From Methylomonas montana (GTDB lineage Bacteria; Pseudomonadota; Gammaproteobacteria; Methylococcales; Methylomonadaceae), in NCBI RefSeq assembly GCF_030490285.1, contig NZ_CP129884.1, positions 2,232,001-2,296,000 on the forward strand: a stretch of DNA of 64,000 nucleotides, given 5' to 3'. Numbering within the stretch: position 1 is the stretch's first letter; every line of letters starts with the position of its first letter. The position numbers and the translations under genes were made by a program. This document shows, piece by piece, positions 35,729 through 44,000 of this stretch. The notes under the pieces are model-generated. The model did not search any database and was not told where the DNA came from. It saw only the letters and a list, made by a program, of their open reading frames with translations.

Positions 35729-36475
35729 TTACTGCTGTAAATAAATGCGTAAGTAATCGTAAAACCAAACAGACACACCATAACCTTGATCGCCTGCAAA
35801 AAAGCCAAGATTACAGGCCCGAGCGATTTCCTTGCCTCCTGCTATGGATAGACGTTCCATTTCGTTGCCAAATCCAGGTGTTTTTGATCGCATGTAGACG
35901 GTATAGGCATTGAGTTGTGCCGAATTCGACATTTTACTGAAAGCCTCTTCCTTTTCTTCTTCGGTGATGGGGCAACGCCGATTAAAATAATCGTGCGCCT
36001 GTTGTGCGTATGCGTCACGAATACCGAACACATTTTTTTCCACTATCGCAGAATGGCCATTGCGATACACCATCAAATAAATTTTTCCGCCGGAGCAAAC
36101 AAAACGTAAAAACACGGGTTTGCTCGTTTGCGAACGCATACTGACCACATCTTCCGGTGAATGTGCGGCATAACCACTTATATGCCCGATACTGTTTGCC
36201 GGATGGCAATGCAAATCGCCAAAAAAAAGATTGTCCTCTACATAGGGCAGGTTAATGCCGGTCGCATTGCCTTCAATCACCTTATCAGAAATGGCCAATT
36301 CCCCTTTTCCATTCATACTTAAGGTGACGCCTAACTCCATGCCGCGCGATTCACCGGTCGTGAAGAAGTCATAACAATACTGAACAAAAGAGCGTGGAAT
36401 ATCCAGATAGGCCGGAAAACTATTGGGATACTGGTTCTTGGTGATTACATCGGAAACATATTGCATTAGTTGCAT
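35729..36475 (-). CDS. Hypothetical protein with a JAB/MPN-like metal-binding pattern
   Basis: A 248-residue cytoplasmic protein not firmly recognised. The stretch FGDLHCHP...HSPEDV gives H-x-H followed 14 residues on by S-x-x-D, similar to the zinc motif of JAMM/MPN isopeptidases, with a Glu candidate upstream (MELGVTL). The spacing differs from the canonical seven residues, so the assignment is tentative. The N-terminal 50 residues and C-terminal 70 are helical and have no match I know. Its base composition is more AT-rich than the flanking island genes, suggesting transfer. It stands alone between the lipoprotein gene and the rhodanese gene. Confidence 0.5.
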   Translation of the reverse strand: MQLMQYVSDVITKNQYPNSFPAYLDIPRSFVQYCYDFFTTGESRGMELGVTLSMNGKGELAISDKVIEGNATGINLPYVEDNLFFGDLHCHPANSIGHISGYAAHSPEDVVSMRSQTSKPVFLRFVCSGGKIYLMVYRNGHSAIVEKNVFGIRDAYAQQAHDYFNRRCPITEEEKEEAFSKMSNSAQLNAYTVYMRSKTPGFGNEMERLSIAGGKEIARACNLGFFAGDQGYGVSVWFYDYLRIYLQQ

Positions 36476-36614
36476 TAAATACTCCCCATATACTGACCAC
36501 CGGGCAACTGGATATTGCAGTCGCTGGTAGGGATACTATAAAAGATAAAGTGTTTCGTGCTTTTGCCTGCTACTGCCATTCTCAGTCTAGCGGATAAAAG
36601 ACATAAGCTGCTAA

Positions 36615-36992
36615 TTATTCAAAATCAAACCCTGCTTTTTTCCAGGCCTTGGTGCCGCCTTCGAGATTCATTAAATTACTGTAACCTAATTCATGTAGTG
36701 TTCTGGCCGCAGCATTGCCCATCGGACCGCCTTCGCAATACAGATAAATCGGGGTGTTTTTATCCTTGGGCAGTTTGTCTTGGTATTTTTTGATGTCGTT
36801 GTAGGGAATAAAAGCATCGGTGCCTTTGATATGCCGCTGCTCGGGGATATGTACGTCAACCAGAAAAATATCCTGGTTTTGCAGCAGTTGGTTTAATTCG
36901 GGCGCGGCGATAACTTGCAAATAGTCTGGCGCTTGATACGTACAAGCGCATAGAAAGAACATCAAAGCTGAAATGGAATAGTATTTTTTCAT
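36615..36992 (-). CDS. Rhodanese-domain lipoprotein
   Basis: A 125-residue protein with a lipoprotein signal (MKKYYSISALMFFLCAC, lipobox Cys near residue 15-17) and a single rhodanese domain. The active-site loop is YLYCEGGPMG with the catalytic Cys, followed by the family motif ARTLHELGYSNLMNLEGGTKAWKKAGF-like end, split by the usual helix. It would act in sulfur transfer or phosphate-ester sensing in the periplasm. It lies 3 bases after the polysaccharide deacetylase gene, so both belong to the minus-strand acyl-dehydrogenase operon. Confidence 0.85.
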   Translation of the reverse strand: MKKYYSISALMFFLCACTYQAPDYLQVIAAPELNQLLQNQDIFLVDVHIPEQRHIKGTDAFIPYNDIKKYQDKLPKDKNTPIYLYCEGGPMGNAAARTLHELGYSNLMNLEGGTKAWKKAGFDFE

Positions 36993-36995
36993 GGC

Positions 36996-37865
36996 TTAAG
37001 TCTCCGCAGTCTGATGCGTTCTGTTAAAAAGGGGTTCCTGCATGTGCCGGGAACGATCCAAGCTTTCGCCTAGCGTTACCGTGTGCAACTTCGCGGCGGC
37101 TATGGCATCCAGCAAGGCGGGTAGCACTTCCAGTATGACCGGAACATCCTCAGCCGTTCGGGCCGCATTTCTATCATGCAGCAACAATATGTCTCCGGCC
37201 TTTAGACCTTTCAATAGTCTTGCCAACACCACTTGCGGATCGCGCTGCACAGTATCAAAGCCGCGCCGGCTCCAACTAGCCAATTGTAGATCCAGCCGGT
37301 TGAGCACCGGGTCTAGCCAAGGGTTGCGCAAGCCTACAGGCGGCCGAAAAAAACGGGGGCGGATGCCGGTAACCTTAGTCAGAGCATCCTGGGCCGTATT
37401 AAGTTCGGCCAGCCATCCGTCTAGCAGCAGAAACGGCAAGTGGTATTTGTGTTGCATGCTGTGATTTTCCACCCCATGGCCACGCTTGACGATGTCTCGA
37501 CACAAGTCTGGGTAGGATTGAGCATTCTCGGCGATGCAAAAAAACGTAGCCTTGGCGCCGTAACGATCCAGTACATCGAGCACGGCGGGGGTAATTTCGG
37601 GATCGGGGCCGTCGTCGATGGTGATGGCGATTTCGCCCCGCTCGGCGGAAGCTGGCGGCAGCGAAGTCCAGTTTGATCCCGCCCAGGAACAGCGCGGCCA
37701 GAGTCCGGCAAAGGTTAACAGCAGGTGGTCGGCAACCACGACGGCCAAGGCCCAGGGCCAGATGGCAGGATGGATCGCGATCGCTAGCGGCGCGGCTAGC
37801 GTCAGCACGAACGAAGTCTTCATCAACGGCGTAGGTTGCCAGTTTCGGTAAGCGGAAAGAGTCAT
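36996..37865 (-). CDS. Polysaccharide deacetylase (NodB-like), membrane-anchored
   Basis: A 289-residue carbohydrate esterase-4 protein. Two N-terminal hydrophobic helices (residues 15-60) precede a NodB domain with motif 1 TIDDGPD and motif 2 ENHSMQHKYH, which carries the HxxxH-type zinc histidines. RFFRPPVGLRN is motif 3. It removes N-acetyl groups from cell-envelope polysaccharide or a glycolipid anchor. It starts 2 bases before the acyl-dehydrogenase stop region, hence co-transcribed. Its link to the pigment glycosyltransferase is plausible but unproven. Confidence 0.85.
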   Translation of the reverse strand: MTLSAYRNWQPTPLMKTSFVLTLAAPLAIAIHPAIWPWALAVVVADHLLLTFAGLWPRCSWAGSNWTSLPPASAERGEIAITIDDGPDPEITPAVLDVLDRYGAKATFFCIAENAQSYPDLCRDIVKRGHGVENHSMQHKYHLPFLLLDGWLAELNTAQDALTKVTGIRPRFFRPPVGLRNPWLDPVLNRLDLQLASWSRRGFDTVQRDPQVVLARLLKGLKAGDILLLHDRNAARTAEDVPVILEVLPALLDAIAAAKLHTVTLGESLDRSRHMQEPLFNRTHQTAET

Positions 37866-37867
37866 GA

Positions 37868-38983
37868 TTAATAGGATTGAGGGTTAAGCTTGTAGGCGTC
37901 GCCGGTACCGAGCAGGGCGGCAATCAGGTTTTTCTGCACTTCCGAACTGCCGGAAAACAGCCGGCCGGCCAGTGCGTCTTGTACCAATTCAGCCATGAGA
38001 CTCCCGGATTCCAGGCCAGCCGCGCCCATGATCTGCACCGCATCCAGGCTGGATTGCAAAAATGCCTCGGCGGCATAGAGTTTGGTTTGCGCGGAGGCCA
38101 TAGTCAGTCGTTGGCCGGCGGCGCAAAGCCGTGCGCATTCGCCTAACCATAAATCGATGGTATCCAGCCTTAATTTCATGTCGGCGATTCTATGACTGAT
38201 GGCTTGATGGCGGCCCAGATGCACGCCGCCGGCGCGCCGTTCCCGACTGTAACGAACAACTTCCGCCAACTGCCAGTCCATGATCCCGGCGATGCCGGCA
38301 AACACGAAGGCGCGTTCGTATTCCAACGCCTTTTGGATCATCTGCGTGCCGGCGCCGACTTTTCCCAGCAAGCGGCCGGCTTCGAGCCGACAATCTTTCA
38401 ATATCACGCTGCCGGTGGCACTGCCCCGGCAAGCATCCAATGCACCTTCATTGCTGAAATGACAGCCGTGATCTTCTCGGGAAACCAGGAACGCGGAAAT
38501 CTTGCCGTCCAGCTTGGCGTAAATTACCAGCCAGTCGGCCAACGGCACATTGCTGATATAGCGTTTTTCGCCGTTCAATATATAACCGCCGTCGTTATGT
38601 TGCGCGTGAGTTGTCATCGCTTGCACGTCGGAACCGCAGGACGGCTCGGTAATCGCATGGCCGCCTAGCCATTGTCCGTTTAGCAATGGCGGCAGAAATG
38701 TCTCCTTCTGCGCCTCGCTGCCGTACAACAAAATAGGGAAAACCGAGCCCCATAGATGTGCATTGATCGCCAGCATCAGACCAGGATCGCGGCAGGCTGC
38801 ACCGAGGCGGCGATGGGTTTTGACCAACGCGGCGAAATCGTCGCCGAAGCCGCCGATGTGCTCGGGGAGGGCATGGCGGAACACACCTTGCTCGGCGACG
38901 GTGCGCAAGCGGGCTTGGATTTTGGCTTCGTCCGGTGGGCCGGCATACGGAGTTAAATCGGAAAAGTCGGGAGGTTTATTCAT
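37868..38983 (-). CDS. Acyl-CoA-dehydrogenase-like flavoenzyme, possibly acting on carrier-bound proline
   Basis: A 371-residue ACAD-family FAD protein. HAITEPSCGSD and GEKRYISN are family motifs; GSATGSVILKDC and the C-terminal FSGSSEVQKN follow. The base at the usual C-terminal Glu position (medium-chain type) is replaced by Ser. A Glu sits in ALEYERAF, the helix-G position used by isovaleryl-CoA dehydrogenase and by prolyl-carrier-protein dehydrogenases such as PltE and PigA. With the adenylating enzyme and carrier protein upstream on the same strand this fits oxidation of prolyl- to pyrrolyl-thioester. A fatty acyl substrate remains possible. Confidence 0.8.
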   Translation of the reverse strand: MNKPPDFSDLTPYAGPPDEAKIQARLRTVAEQGVFRHALPEHIGGFGDDFAALVKTHRRLGAACRDPGLMLAINAHLWGSVFPILLYGSEAQKETFLPPLLNGQWLGGHAITEPSCGSDVQAMTTHAQHNDGGYILNGEKRYISNVPLADWLVIYAKLDGKISAFLVSREDHGCHFSNEGALDACRGSATGSVILKDCRLEAGRLLGKVGAGTQMIQKALEYERAFVFAGIAGIMDWQLAEVVRYSRERRAGGVHLGRHQAISHRIADMKLRLDTIDLWLGECARLCAAGQRLTMASAQTKLYAAEAFLQSSLDAVQIMGAAGLESGSLMAELVQDALAGRLFSGSSEVQKNLIAALLGTGDAYKLNPQSY

Positions 38984-39038
38984 ATTGAGTTTTTACACAG
39001 GCGAAGAGATTGATTTTTATCGAGGCCGTTATTGTATC

Positions 39039-39086
39039 GTTCCCACGCTCCAGCGTGGGAATGCCGCCCCGGACGCTCCAGCGTCA
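39039..39086. repeat. REP-type palindrome pair 1
   Basis: Two adjacent palindromes, gttcccacgctccagcgtgg and ggacgctccagcgtc, flank the 3' side of the REP-associated transposase. The same units in opposite order occur at 39638-39684 and in variant form at 41656-41741. Confidence 0.8.
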
Positions 39087-39089
39087 CGA

Positions 39090-39619
39090 CTACCATACGT
39101 CAATCTCGATCAAGCCACCCTGTCCCGCATAGTTCGATGCACTGGAGTAGCGCCAATGCTCTGGCAAATTCACATAACCTCGCTTGACCGGATTGGCATG
39201 AATATAATCCAACTTCTCCTGCATCATCGCTTCGCTGAGAATCAGCTCCGCATGCACACCCTCCTGCCAGAACTGAAACTCCCGGTCATGCTTGTGAGCG
39301 CATTTGGCAAACCGCAATCTCTGCAATAAATGTTCGGCTTGTTTTGCCTGCAAATGATCGATGACCCGCCGAGCGGTAAACGCTTTGAAACTGGCAACAC
39401 ATTTATCCAGCGCGGTACTTTGCGCGATGAAATGCAGGTGGTTTTCCAAAATCACGTAACCGTAAAGCTTCAAACCGACCTGTTGCTGTTGATATTGCCA
39501 GCAGTCGAGCAGGATTTGCACGGTATCCGGCCGGGTAAACACCGGCAGCCATTCCACGACCGGCAGGTCATGAAATGCGCTTGCCGAGATTCAGTGATGG
39601 TGTAACGGCTTCGGCCCAT
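39090..39619 (-). pseudogene. REP-associated tyrosine transposase (RAYT), frameshifted
   Basis: A Y1/HUH-family transposase related to IS200/IS605 TnpA that mobilises REP sequences. The HUH motif is in ENHLHFIAQ, and the C-terminal tyrosine region is LDYIHANPVKRGYV. The N-terminal MGRSRYTITESRQAHFMTC starts at an ATG at 39619, but the remainder (VVEWLPVFTR onward) is in another frame. The change falls near 39560, where one base is missing compared with the family reading TC-x-VVEWLPVF. The longest intact frame would have to start at a GTG at 39557 and lose the first 20 residues. REP palindromes flank it on both sides, the normal REPtron layout. Confidence 0.82.
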
Positions 39620-39637
39620 TGGCTAGTTGTTTGTTCA

Positions 39638-39684
39638 GGACGCTGGAGCGTCCGGGGCTGCATTCCCACGCGGAGCGTGGGAAT
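39638..39684. repeat. REP-type palindrome pair 2
   Basis: Palindromes ggacgctggagcgtcc and ttcccacgcggagcgtggga, the reverse arrangement of the pair at 39039-39086, on the 5' side of the transposase remnant. Together they bracket the element. Confidence 0.8.
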
Positions 39685-39705
39685 CATGTTAGACGTAAAG
39701 TATGA

Positions 39706-40089
39706 TTAATTGCATGGCCCGATTATTTTTCCAACGAAAAGATTGGGCCCGTCAAATATTGTGTAGCCGCTGATTGCTTTTGTGTAAAACGCTACCTTTT
39801 TTGCTATATCAACCGACCAAGTCTCGACAACGCTCCTATTTGGTTCAGAGTGGACACACACGACTGAGGTAGATGATGCTTCTTTGCAAGACAAGTCACT
39901 AGGAATGACGGCCGTTGATGAGCCTGATATCTGAACCATAAAGCTTTGTCCAGACATTCCGTCTTTGCTAATTGCGTAGCCCTCATCCGCTTTTGCAGAG
40001 ACGCCGCTGAAATCTCCAACCTTCCAGCATCCAGCGTGCGACGTGTTGGAAACCATGATAGCCAGCATAAATAGCGCAACTCTGTGCAT
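39706..40089 (-). CDS. Small secreted hypothetical protein
   Basis: A 127-residue protein with a Sec signal peptide (MHRVALFMLAIMVSNTSHAG). The mature part has four cysteines, two of them in SDLSCKEASSTSVVCVHSE, suggesting disulfide-bonded periplasmic folding. I do not recognise the family. It lies between the REP/RAYT element and the adenylating-enzyme gene, and its codon use looks less GC-rich than the neighbours. It may have arrived with the mobile element. No partner or function can be assigned. Confidence 0.6.
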   Translation of the reverse strand: MHRVALFMLAIMVSNTSHAGCWKVGDFSGVSAKADEGYAISKDGMSGQSFMVQISGSSTAVIPSDLSCKEASSTSVVCVHSEPNRSVVETWSVDIAKKVAFYTKAISGYTIFDGPNLFVGKIIGPCN

Positions 40090-40193
40090 GAGATTCCTCT
40101 AATTGGTTAAAATGACTATGAAGTGTCCGTATATCATCGCCGATTGCAGTATGCCTAGCAATAAACGCAGTCTGATGGTTTTCCGCCTGAACT

Positions 40194-41621
40194 TTAAGCT
40201 ACCAGTAAGCTCCGCACTTTGCAGTAATCCATCTTCCCATTCGCCAATCGCGGTAACTCTTCCAAAACCAGATAACGACTCGGCTGCATATAAGCCGGTA
40301 ATTGTCGGCTCAGTACATTGCGAATCTCCGCGATAGTCAATTCCGATTCCAAAACCACTGCCAACGCCGGGCGTTGGCCGGCAGTAGGATCATCTATGCC
40401 GATCACCGCGCAGCCGTTGATACCGTGGATGGCGTTGACGACAGCCTCAATTTCAGCTGGCTCGACGCGGTAGCCGGAGCATTTCAGCATGCGTCCCAGG
40501 CGGCCGTGAAAGCGATATTCGCCTTGTTCCTGGCTGGCGCGGTCGCCGCTGACATACCAGCCGTCAGCGTTCATAAAAGACTGCACGCGGCCATCGCGCC
40601 AGTAGCCGCTAGCCAGTGTCGGTCCACGTACCCATAACTCGCCGGTTTCGGTGTCGATATGCAGTTCGCAGCCAGCGGCTGGCTGGCCGATGGGGATAGT
40701 TTGCGCCGCGACCAAGCGGTCGCGCGCCACCGGCCAATAACAGCAGACATTGGTTTCGGTGGGGCCGAAGAAATTGTACAAGGCGGTCTGCGGCAAACTG
40801 ACGGCCAGATCAATCAGGGCAGGGGTGGGAAATACTTCGCCGGCGAAGATGAGAAAGCGCAACGCGGCGAGCGGGGTTTGCGCCAGGTTGCCTTTATAGG
40901 TCAGGAAGGCCAATAGCGAGGGTACGGTGTACCAGCCGCTGATGGCTTGCTCGCTCAGCCAGGTGCTCAAGCGGGCGGGGGCCATAGTCAATCCGGCCGG
41001 AAGGAAATACAGGCTGGCGCCGGCGCCCAACACGGCGTATAGATCGAAGGTAGAAAGGTCGAAGAAGAATGGTGCGCTGCTGGCGATGCGGTCGGCAGGC
41101 GTTAAAGTCAGTAAGTCGGCGGCCCATGAGGCGAATGCCGATACCGCTCTATGGCTGAGCGCCACGCCGCGCGGCTGACCGGTGGAGCCGGAGGTGTACA
41201 AAATCGCGGCCAGCGATTCGGCGGGAATTTCAACTGGCTCCGGAACGCCTTCGTTACAGCTGGCGATGTCCAGCCACAAATTTTCATCCAGCCAAGCCGG
41301 CGCAGAACCCGCTCCCACTACCGCGCCAACCTGAGCGTCACTGACGATAAAGCTCAGTCTCGGCGCCGGATTTTTCAGGTCGAGCGGCACGTAGCACGCC
41401 CCGGCCAGCAGCACGCCGAACAGCGCGATGGCCGCGTCTATGCCGCGATCCAGATGAATCGCTACCGGCTGGCCGGGTGGGATGCCCTTGGCTTGCAACG
41501 CGGCGGCGATGGTTTGCGCCTGTTGCAGCAAGTGCCGATAACTGATTTGCCGGTCTTGCTCTTGCAGGGCCAGGGCGTCGGGTTGGTGTCGGCATTGGCG
41601 TAGAACGGGGGCTAGCAACAT
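40194..41621 (-). CDS. Stand-alone amino-acid adenylating enzyme (PltF/PigI-like)
   Basis: A 475-residue NRPS-type adenylation protein with no fused carrier domain. Core motifs: ILYTSGSTGQPRG (A3), FFFDLSTFDLY (A4 region), NFFGPTETNVC (A5), GWYVSGD (A7), and RLANGKMDY with the catalytic A10 Lys. The FDLSTFDLY and GPTETNVC segments resemble L-proline:carrier-protein ligases of the pyoluteorin/prodigiosin routes and D-alanine ligases. With a free carrier protein and an ACAD enzyme on the same strand, proline activation is the leading idea. The specificity code has not been checked. The condensation-like gene lies upstream beyond a REP repeat. Confidence 0.83.
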   Translation of the reverse strand: MLLAPVLRQCRHQPDALALQEQDRQISYRHLLQQAQTIAAALQAKGIPPGQPVAIHLDRGIDAAIALFGVLLAGACYVPLDLKNPAPRLSFIVSDAQVGAVVGAGSAPAWLDENLWLDIASCNEGVPEPVEIPAESLAAILYTSGSTGQPRGVALSHRAVSAFASWAADLLTLTPADRIASSAPFFFDLSTFDLYAVLGAGASLYFLPAGLTMAPARLSTWLSEQAISGWYTVPSLLAFLTYKGNLAQTPLAALRFLIFAGEVFPTPALIDLAVSLPQTALYNFFGPTETNVCCYWPVARDRLVAAQTIPIGQPAAGCELHIDTETGELWVRGPTLASGYWRDGRVQSFMNADGWYVSGDRASQEQGEYRFHGRLGRMLKCSGYRVEPAEIEAVVNAIHGINGCAVIGIDDPTAGQRPALAVVLESELTIAEIRNVLSRQLPAYMQPSRYLVLEELPRLANGKMDYCKVRSLLVA

Positions 41622-41655
41622 GAGTTAAGGGATATTCTAAAAATTATTACTTATA

Positions 41656-41741
41656 GCTCCCACGCTCCGGCGTGAGAGCTCCAGCGTCCCGAACCGCTGG
41701 AGCGGTTCCGGTTGCATTCCCACGCTGGAGCGCGGGAACGA
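41656..41741. repeat. REP-type palindromes, third copy
   Basis: Variant units ctcccacgctccggcgtgag, ccgctggagcgg and ttcccacgctggagcgcggg form three small hairpins in the gap between the adenylating and condensation-like genes. They match the REPs around the RAYT remnant 2 kb away. No gene lies in the gap. Confidence 0.75.
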
Positions 41742-41749
41742 TACGTCAC

Positions 41750-43042
41750 TCAGCTCTCCCCGGTTTCCAACAACTCCGCGTTCATCCCCGCTATCACCGC
41801 ATCCAGCCAAGCTTCGTCAACCGCCGGCGATAAGTAGCTATAGGATAAGACCAGCTTGCCGTCGAGCTGGCTAGCCAATAGCGCTAATCCCGGCGGTAAG
41901 GTCATCCAGCACATCAGGGACAGATTGGTCACCGGAACGCCGAGAAAGCCTTTTTTGCCCCACGACAAGTCGCCGATGTCGGAAAACCACAGCGAACTCA
42001 ATTCGCCGCCGCTGTGTTGTTTGCGCAAAATTTTGGCGTAGCGGGCCGGAGACAGCCATTGACCAAGCCACATCAGCGGCAGGTAGGCCAGATCCAGTTC
42101 ATCCCTTACTACTTGTTTATGCTGACTCAAAAGATGCGCAAACAAGCCTTTTCTGTCTCGAACCTGATCGCGGGTGGCGCGGGCAAACAGGCAGCCGATA
42201 TGATTACCAAACACCGGCGTCGGCGCGTTCTGGCGACGCAGGTTGAAGGCGTAAGGAATGCAATAACCGTCTTTAGCAGCCGGCGGCCCTACCAGCTCCA
42301 TCGCTCGCATGAAGCAGCCCAGGTAATACAGCGTGCGCCCGGTCAGACCGGTGTATTGTTGCGCCAGTTTGGCGATGCGCTGCGACTGATCCGTATCGAA
42401 ACGCTGCACTTTTAGACGCAGCACTTGCGGGCCTTGTTCAACCTGGGTTGGCAGGCAACTATCCAGACTATTGGCTGCGGTGTTGTGGCGTTTGGCCTTG
42501 AAGAACAACTGGAGTTTTTTCCAGAATCCCCATTGCGCTAATTTGGCTTCGATCAACGATGGCGATTCCTTGAAGCTTTCCGGCCGCTCGGACGACAGGA
42601 AATCCAGCAATATCTTGCCGCCACGCGCATCCAGCAAGGGATGCAGCCAGATCAGCAGCAAAGTGCCGCCGTCTGCCCCGGCTATCCAGTGCACCGTCAG
42701 CGGCCGGGATTCGGGGCGATTGAAAATATCCAACAGTAGGCGTTGGGTTTCATCCGTCTCATCCGCACCGGGCTGGCATTGATGCTGCTCCAGCGGGATA
42801 GTCCGGCCAGTCGCTACCCAGGCATAACGTTTGCCGCGAGTTTCGATGATGGCGGAGGCTTGCGGAAAGCGTTCCACCAGCAGATCTAAACGTTGTTGCA
42901 GGGCTTGCAAATCGGGTGCGGCGGCCAATTGCAACGCAAATCCGCAATAGCCGCCCGGCATGCCGGCGTCGCGGATTTCCTGATCGAGTACGAAGGTAAA
43001 ATAGTCGGCAGGGTTGAAGAGCTTGTCGGCAAGGTTTGTCAT
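41750..43042 (-). CDS. Condensation-domain-like acyltransferase
   Basis: A 430-residue protein of the CoA/carrier-dependent acyltransferase fold (NRPS condensation, wax-ester synthase and PapA5 types). The catalytic motif appears as LHPLLDARGG: the second His and the Asp of HHxxxDG are kept, and the first His is replaced by Leu. FSDIGDLSW and VTNLSLMCW lie in the C-terminal half, where condensation domains have their floor-loop motifs. It starts in TGATG overlap with the carrier protein gene, so the two surely work together. It could join a carrier-bound amino-acyl or pyrrolyl group to an amine or alcohol. Confidence 0.7.
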   Translation of the reverse strand: MTNLADKLFNPADYFTFVLDQEIRDAGMPGGYCGFALQLAAAPDLQALQQRLDLLVERFPQASAIIETRGKRYAWVATGRTIPLEQHQCQPGADETDETQRLLLDIFNRPESRPLTVHWIAGADGGTLLLIWLHPLLDARGGKILLDFLSSERPESFKESPSLIEAKLAQWGFWKKLQLFFKAKRHNTAANSLDSCLPTQVEQGPQVLRLKVQRFDTDQSQRIAKLAQQYTGLTGRTLYYLGCFMRAMELVGPPAAKDGYCIPYAFNLRRQNAPTPVFGNHIGCLFARATRDQVRDRKGLFAHLLSQHKQVVRDELDLAYLPLMWLGQWLSPARYAKILRKQHSGGELSSLWFSDIGDLSWGKKGFLGVPVTNLSLMCWMTLPPGLALLASQLDGKLVLSYSYLSPAVDEAWLDAVIAGMNAELLETGES

Positions 43043-43281
43043 CAGGCTTGGCCGCTGCGGCGTATCCATCTGTCTAGTGAGTTCAGGCTGCCGACGTTAT
43101 CCGGTTCGATTTCGGTGTCCGGCAGTGCCACGCCAAACTCTTTCTCGGCGAACATGATCAGCCGCATGATGCCCATGCTGTCCAGCCCCGCGTCCAACAG
43201 GTTATCGTCATCGCCGAAAGAGGCCGAATCTTCATGATAAATAAGTTCGGCAAAGATGAAATTCTTGAGTTTTTCCTTCAT
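43042..43281 (-). CDS. Peptidyl/acyl carrier protein of the condensation module
   Basis: A 79-residue carrier protein with the modification motif AGLDSMGIMRL; the Ser at about residue 36 would take phosphopantetheine. It differs from the island's polyketide ACPs (DSID motif) and looks more like aryl/prolyl carrier proteins, with DSMG. The ATG at 43281 is chosen because the longer frame reading from 43506 overlaps the methyltransferase gene. Coupled to the condensation-like gene by TGATG, it probably receives the amino acid activated by the enzyme encoded at 40.2 kb. Confidence 0.85.
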   Translation of the reverse strand: MKEKLKNFIFAELIYHEDSASFGDDDNLLDAGLDSMGIMRLIMFAEKEFGVALPDTEIEPDNVGSLNSLDRWIRRSGQA

Positions 43282-43351
43282 GGCATCGAAATGGTTTGTG
43301 AGTGAGGTGAAAATTATACTCAGATCGCCAGCAAACGATCGGTTTCCGGCG

Positions 43352-43858
43352 TCAGCCAGCGTCCGAAGAAAAAGCCTGTAACGCAAAACCCCAGCGCGGA
43401 ACCTGACGGCAGTAGTCGCTATAGAACACGCCAAAACGGCTGGCAAGGCCGGGTTCTTCGTGAAATACCACGGCGGTATGGAAAAGCAGTGCAATCGAGC
43501 CGGCATAAACTAACAGGGCCGGATCGGCAAACAGCAAACACTCGGCCAACAACAGTATCAAAACGCCTTGAAACATCGGGTTGCGGGTCCGGCGATACAG
43601 CCCGGTGACGACCAGTTTCTGCGGCGGATCGATCGGAGCAGGGGTGCCTAGTCCCTCAATGGCAAAATCCCAGGCGCAACGCAGATAAAAGGCCGAGCCG
43701 AGGATGATACAGAAGCCCGCGGGCAGCGCCCAGGTCAGGTTGGCCGGCTGCAAGTTACCGACTGGATCGGAAAGTAGCCAGTGCGGAATGTAAATTAGCA
43801 CCGTGCCGGGCACGAGTAGGGTGAATAGCAGGATCTTGAAGGCCAGGAAAGGACGCAC
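43352..43858 (-). CDS. Isoprenylcysteine-methyltransferase-like membrane protein
   Basis: A membrane protein of about 169 residues in the ICMT/PEMT-like methyltransferase family. Four hydrophobic helices are visible, and the C-terminal motif KLVVTGLYRRTRNPMFQGVL plus FHEEPGLASRFG...YCRQVPRW is the family's SAM-binding signature (the RNPMY-like and EEP parts). There is no ATG; the GTG at 43858 (VRPFLAFKILLF) is the best start, since longer readings run across the divergent ACP gene. It could O-methylate the pigment head group, a known modification in aryl polyenes. It diverges from the ACP gene at 44.0 kb. Confidence 0.75.
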   Translation of the reverse strand: MRPFLAFKILLFTLLVPGTVLIYIPHWLLSDPVGNLQPANLTWALPAGFCIILGSAFYLRCAWDFAIEGLGTPAPIDPPQKLVVTGLYRRTRNPMFQGVLILLLAECLLFADPALLVYAGSIALLFHTAVVFHEEPGLASRFGVFYSDYCRQVPRWGFALQAFSSDAG

Positions 43859-44000
43859 GTATCTGTCTGTCGGAATTGGAATGTTGGCTGGTTTGGGTTT
43901 GCGGCAATTTTGGCATTCCCGGCGACTCAATCCAAGTGATTTTGAACCTCTCCGGGAATTTGTGTAGAATTCGGCGTTTGTTAATGGAACATAAACCGCC

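Noticed and set aside
39030-41745. Possible CRISPR array from repeated cacgctccagcgtg units
   Set aside because: Units are palindromic, unevenly spaced and flank a RAYT remnant; they are REPs, with no regular spacers or cas genes.
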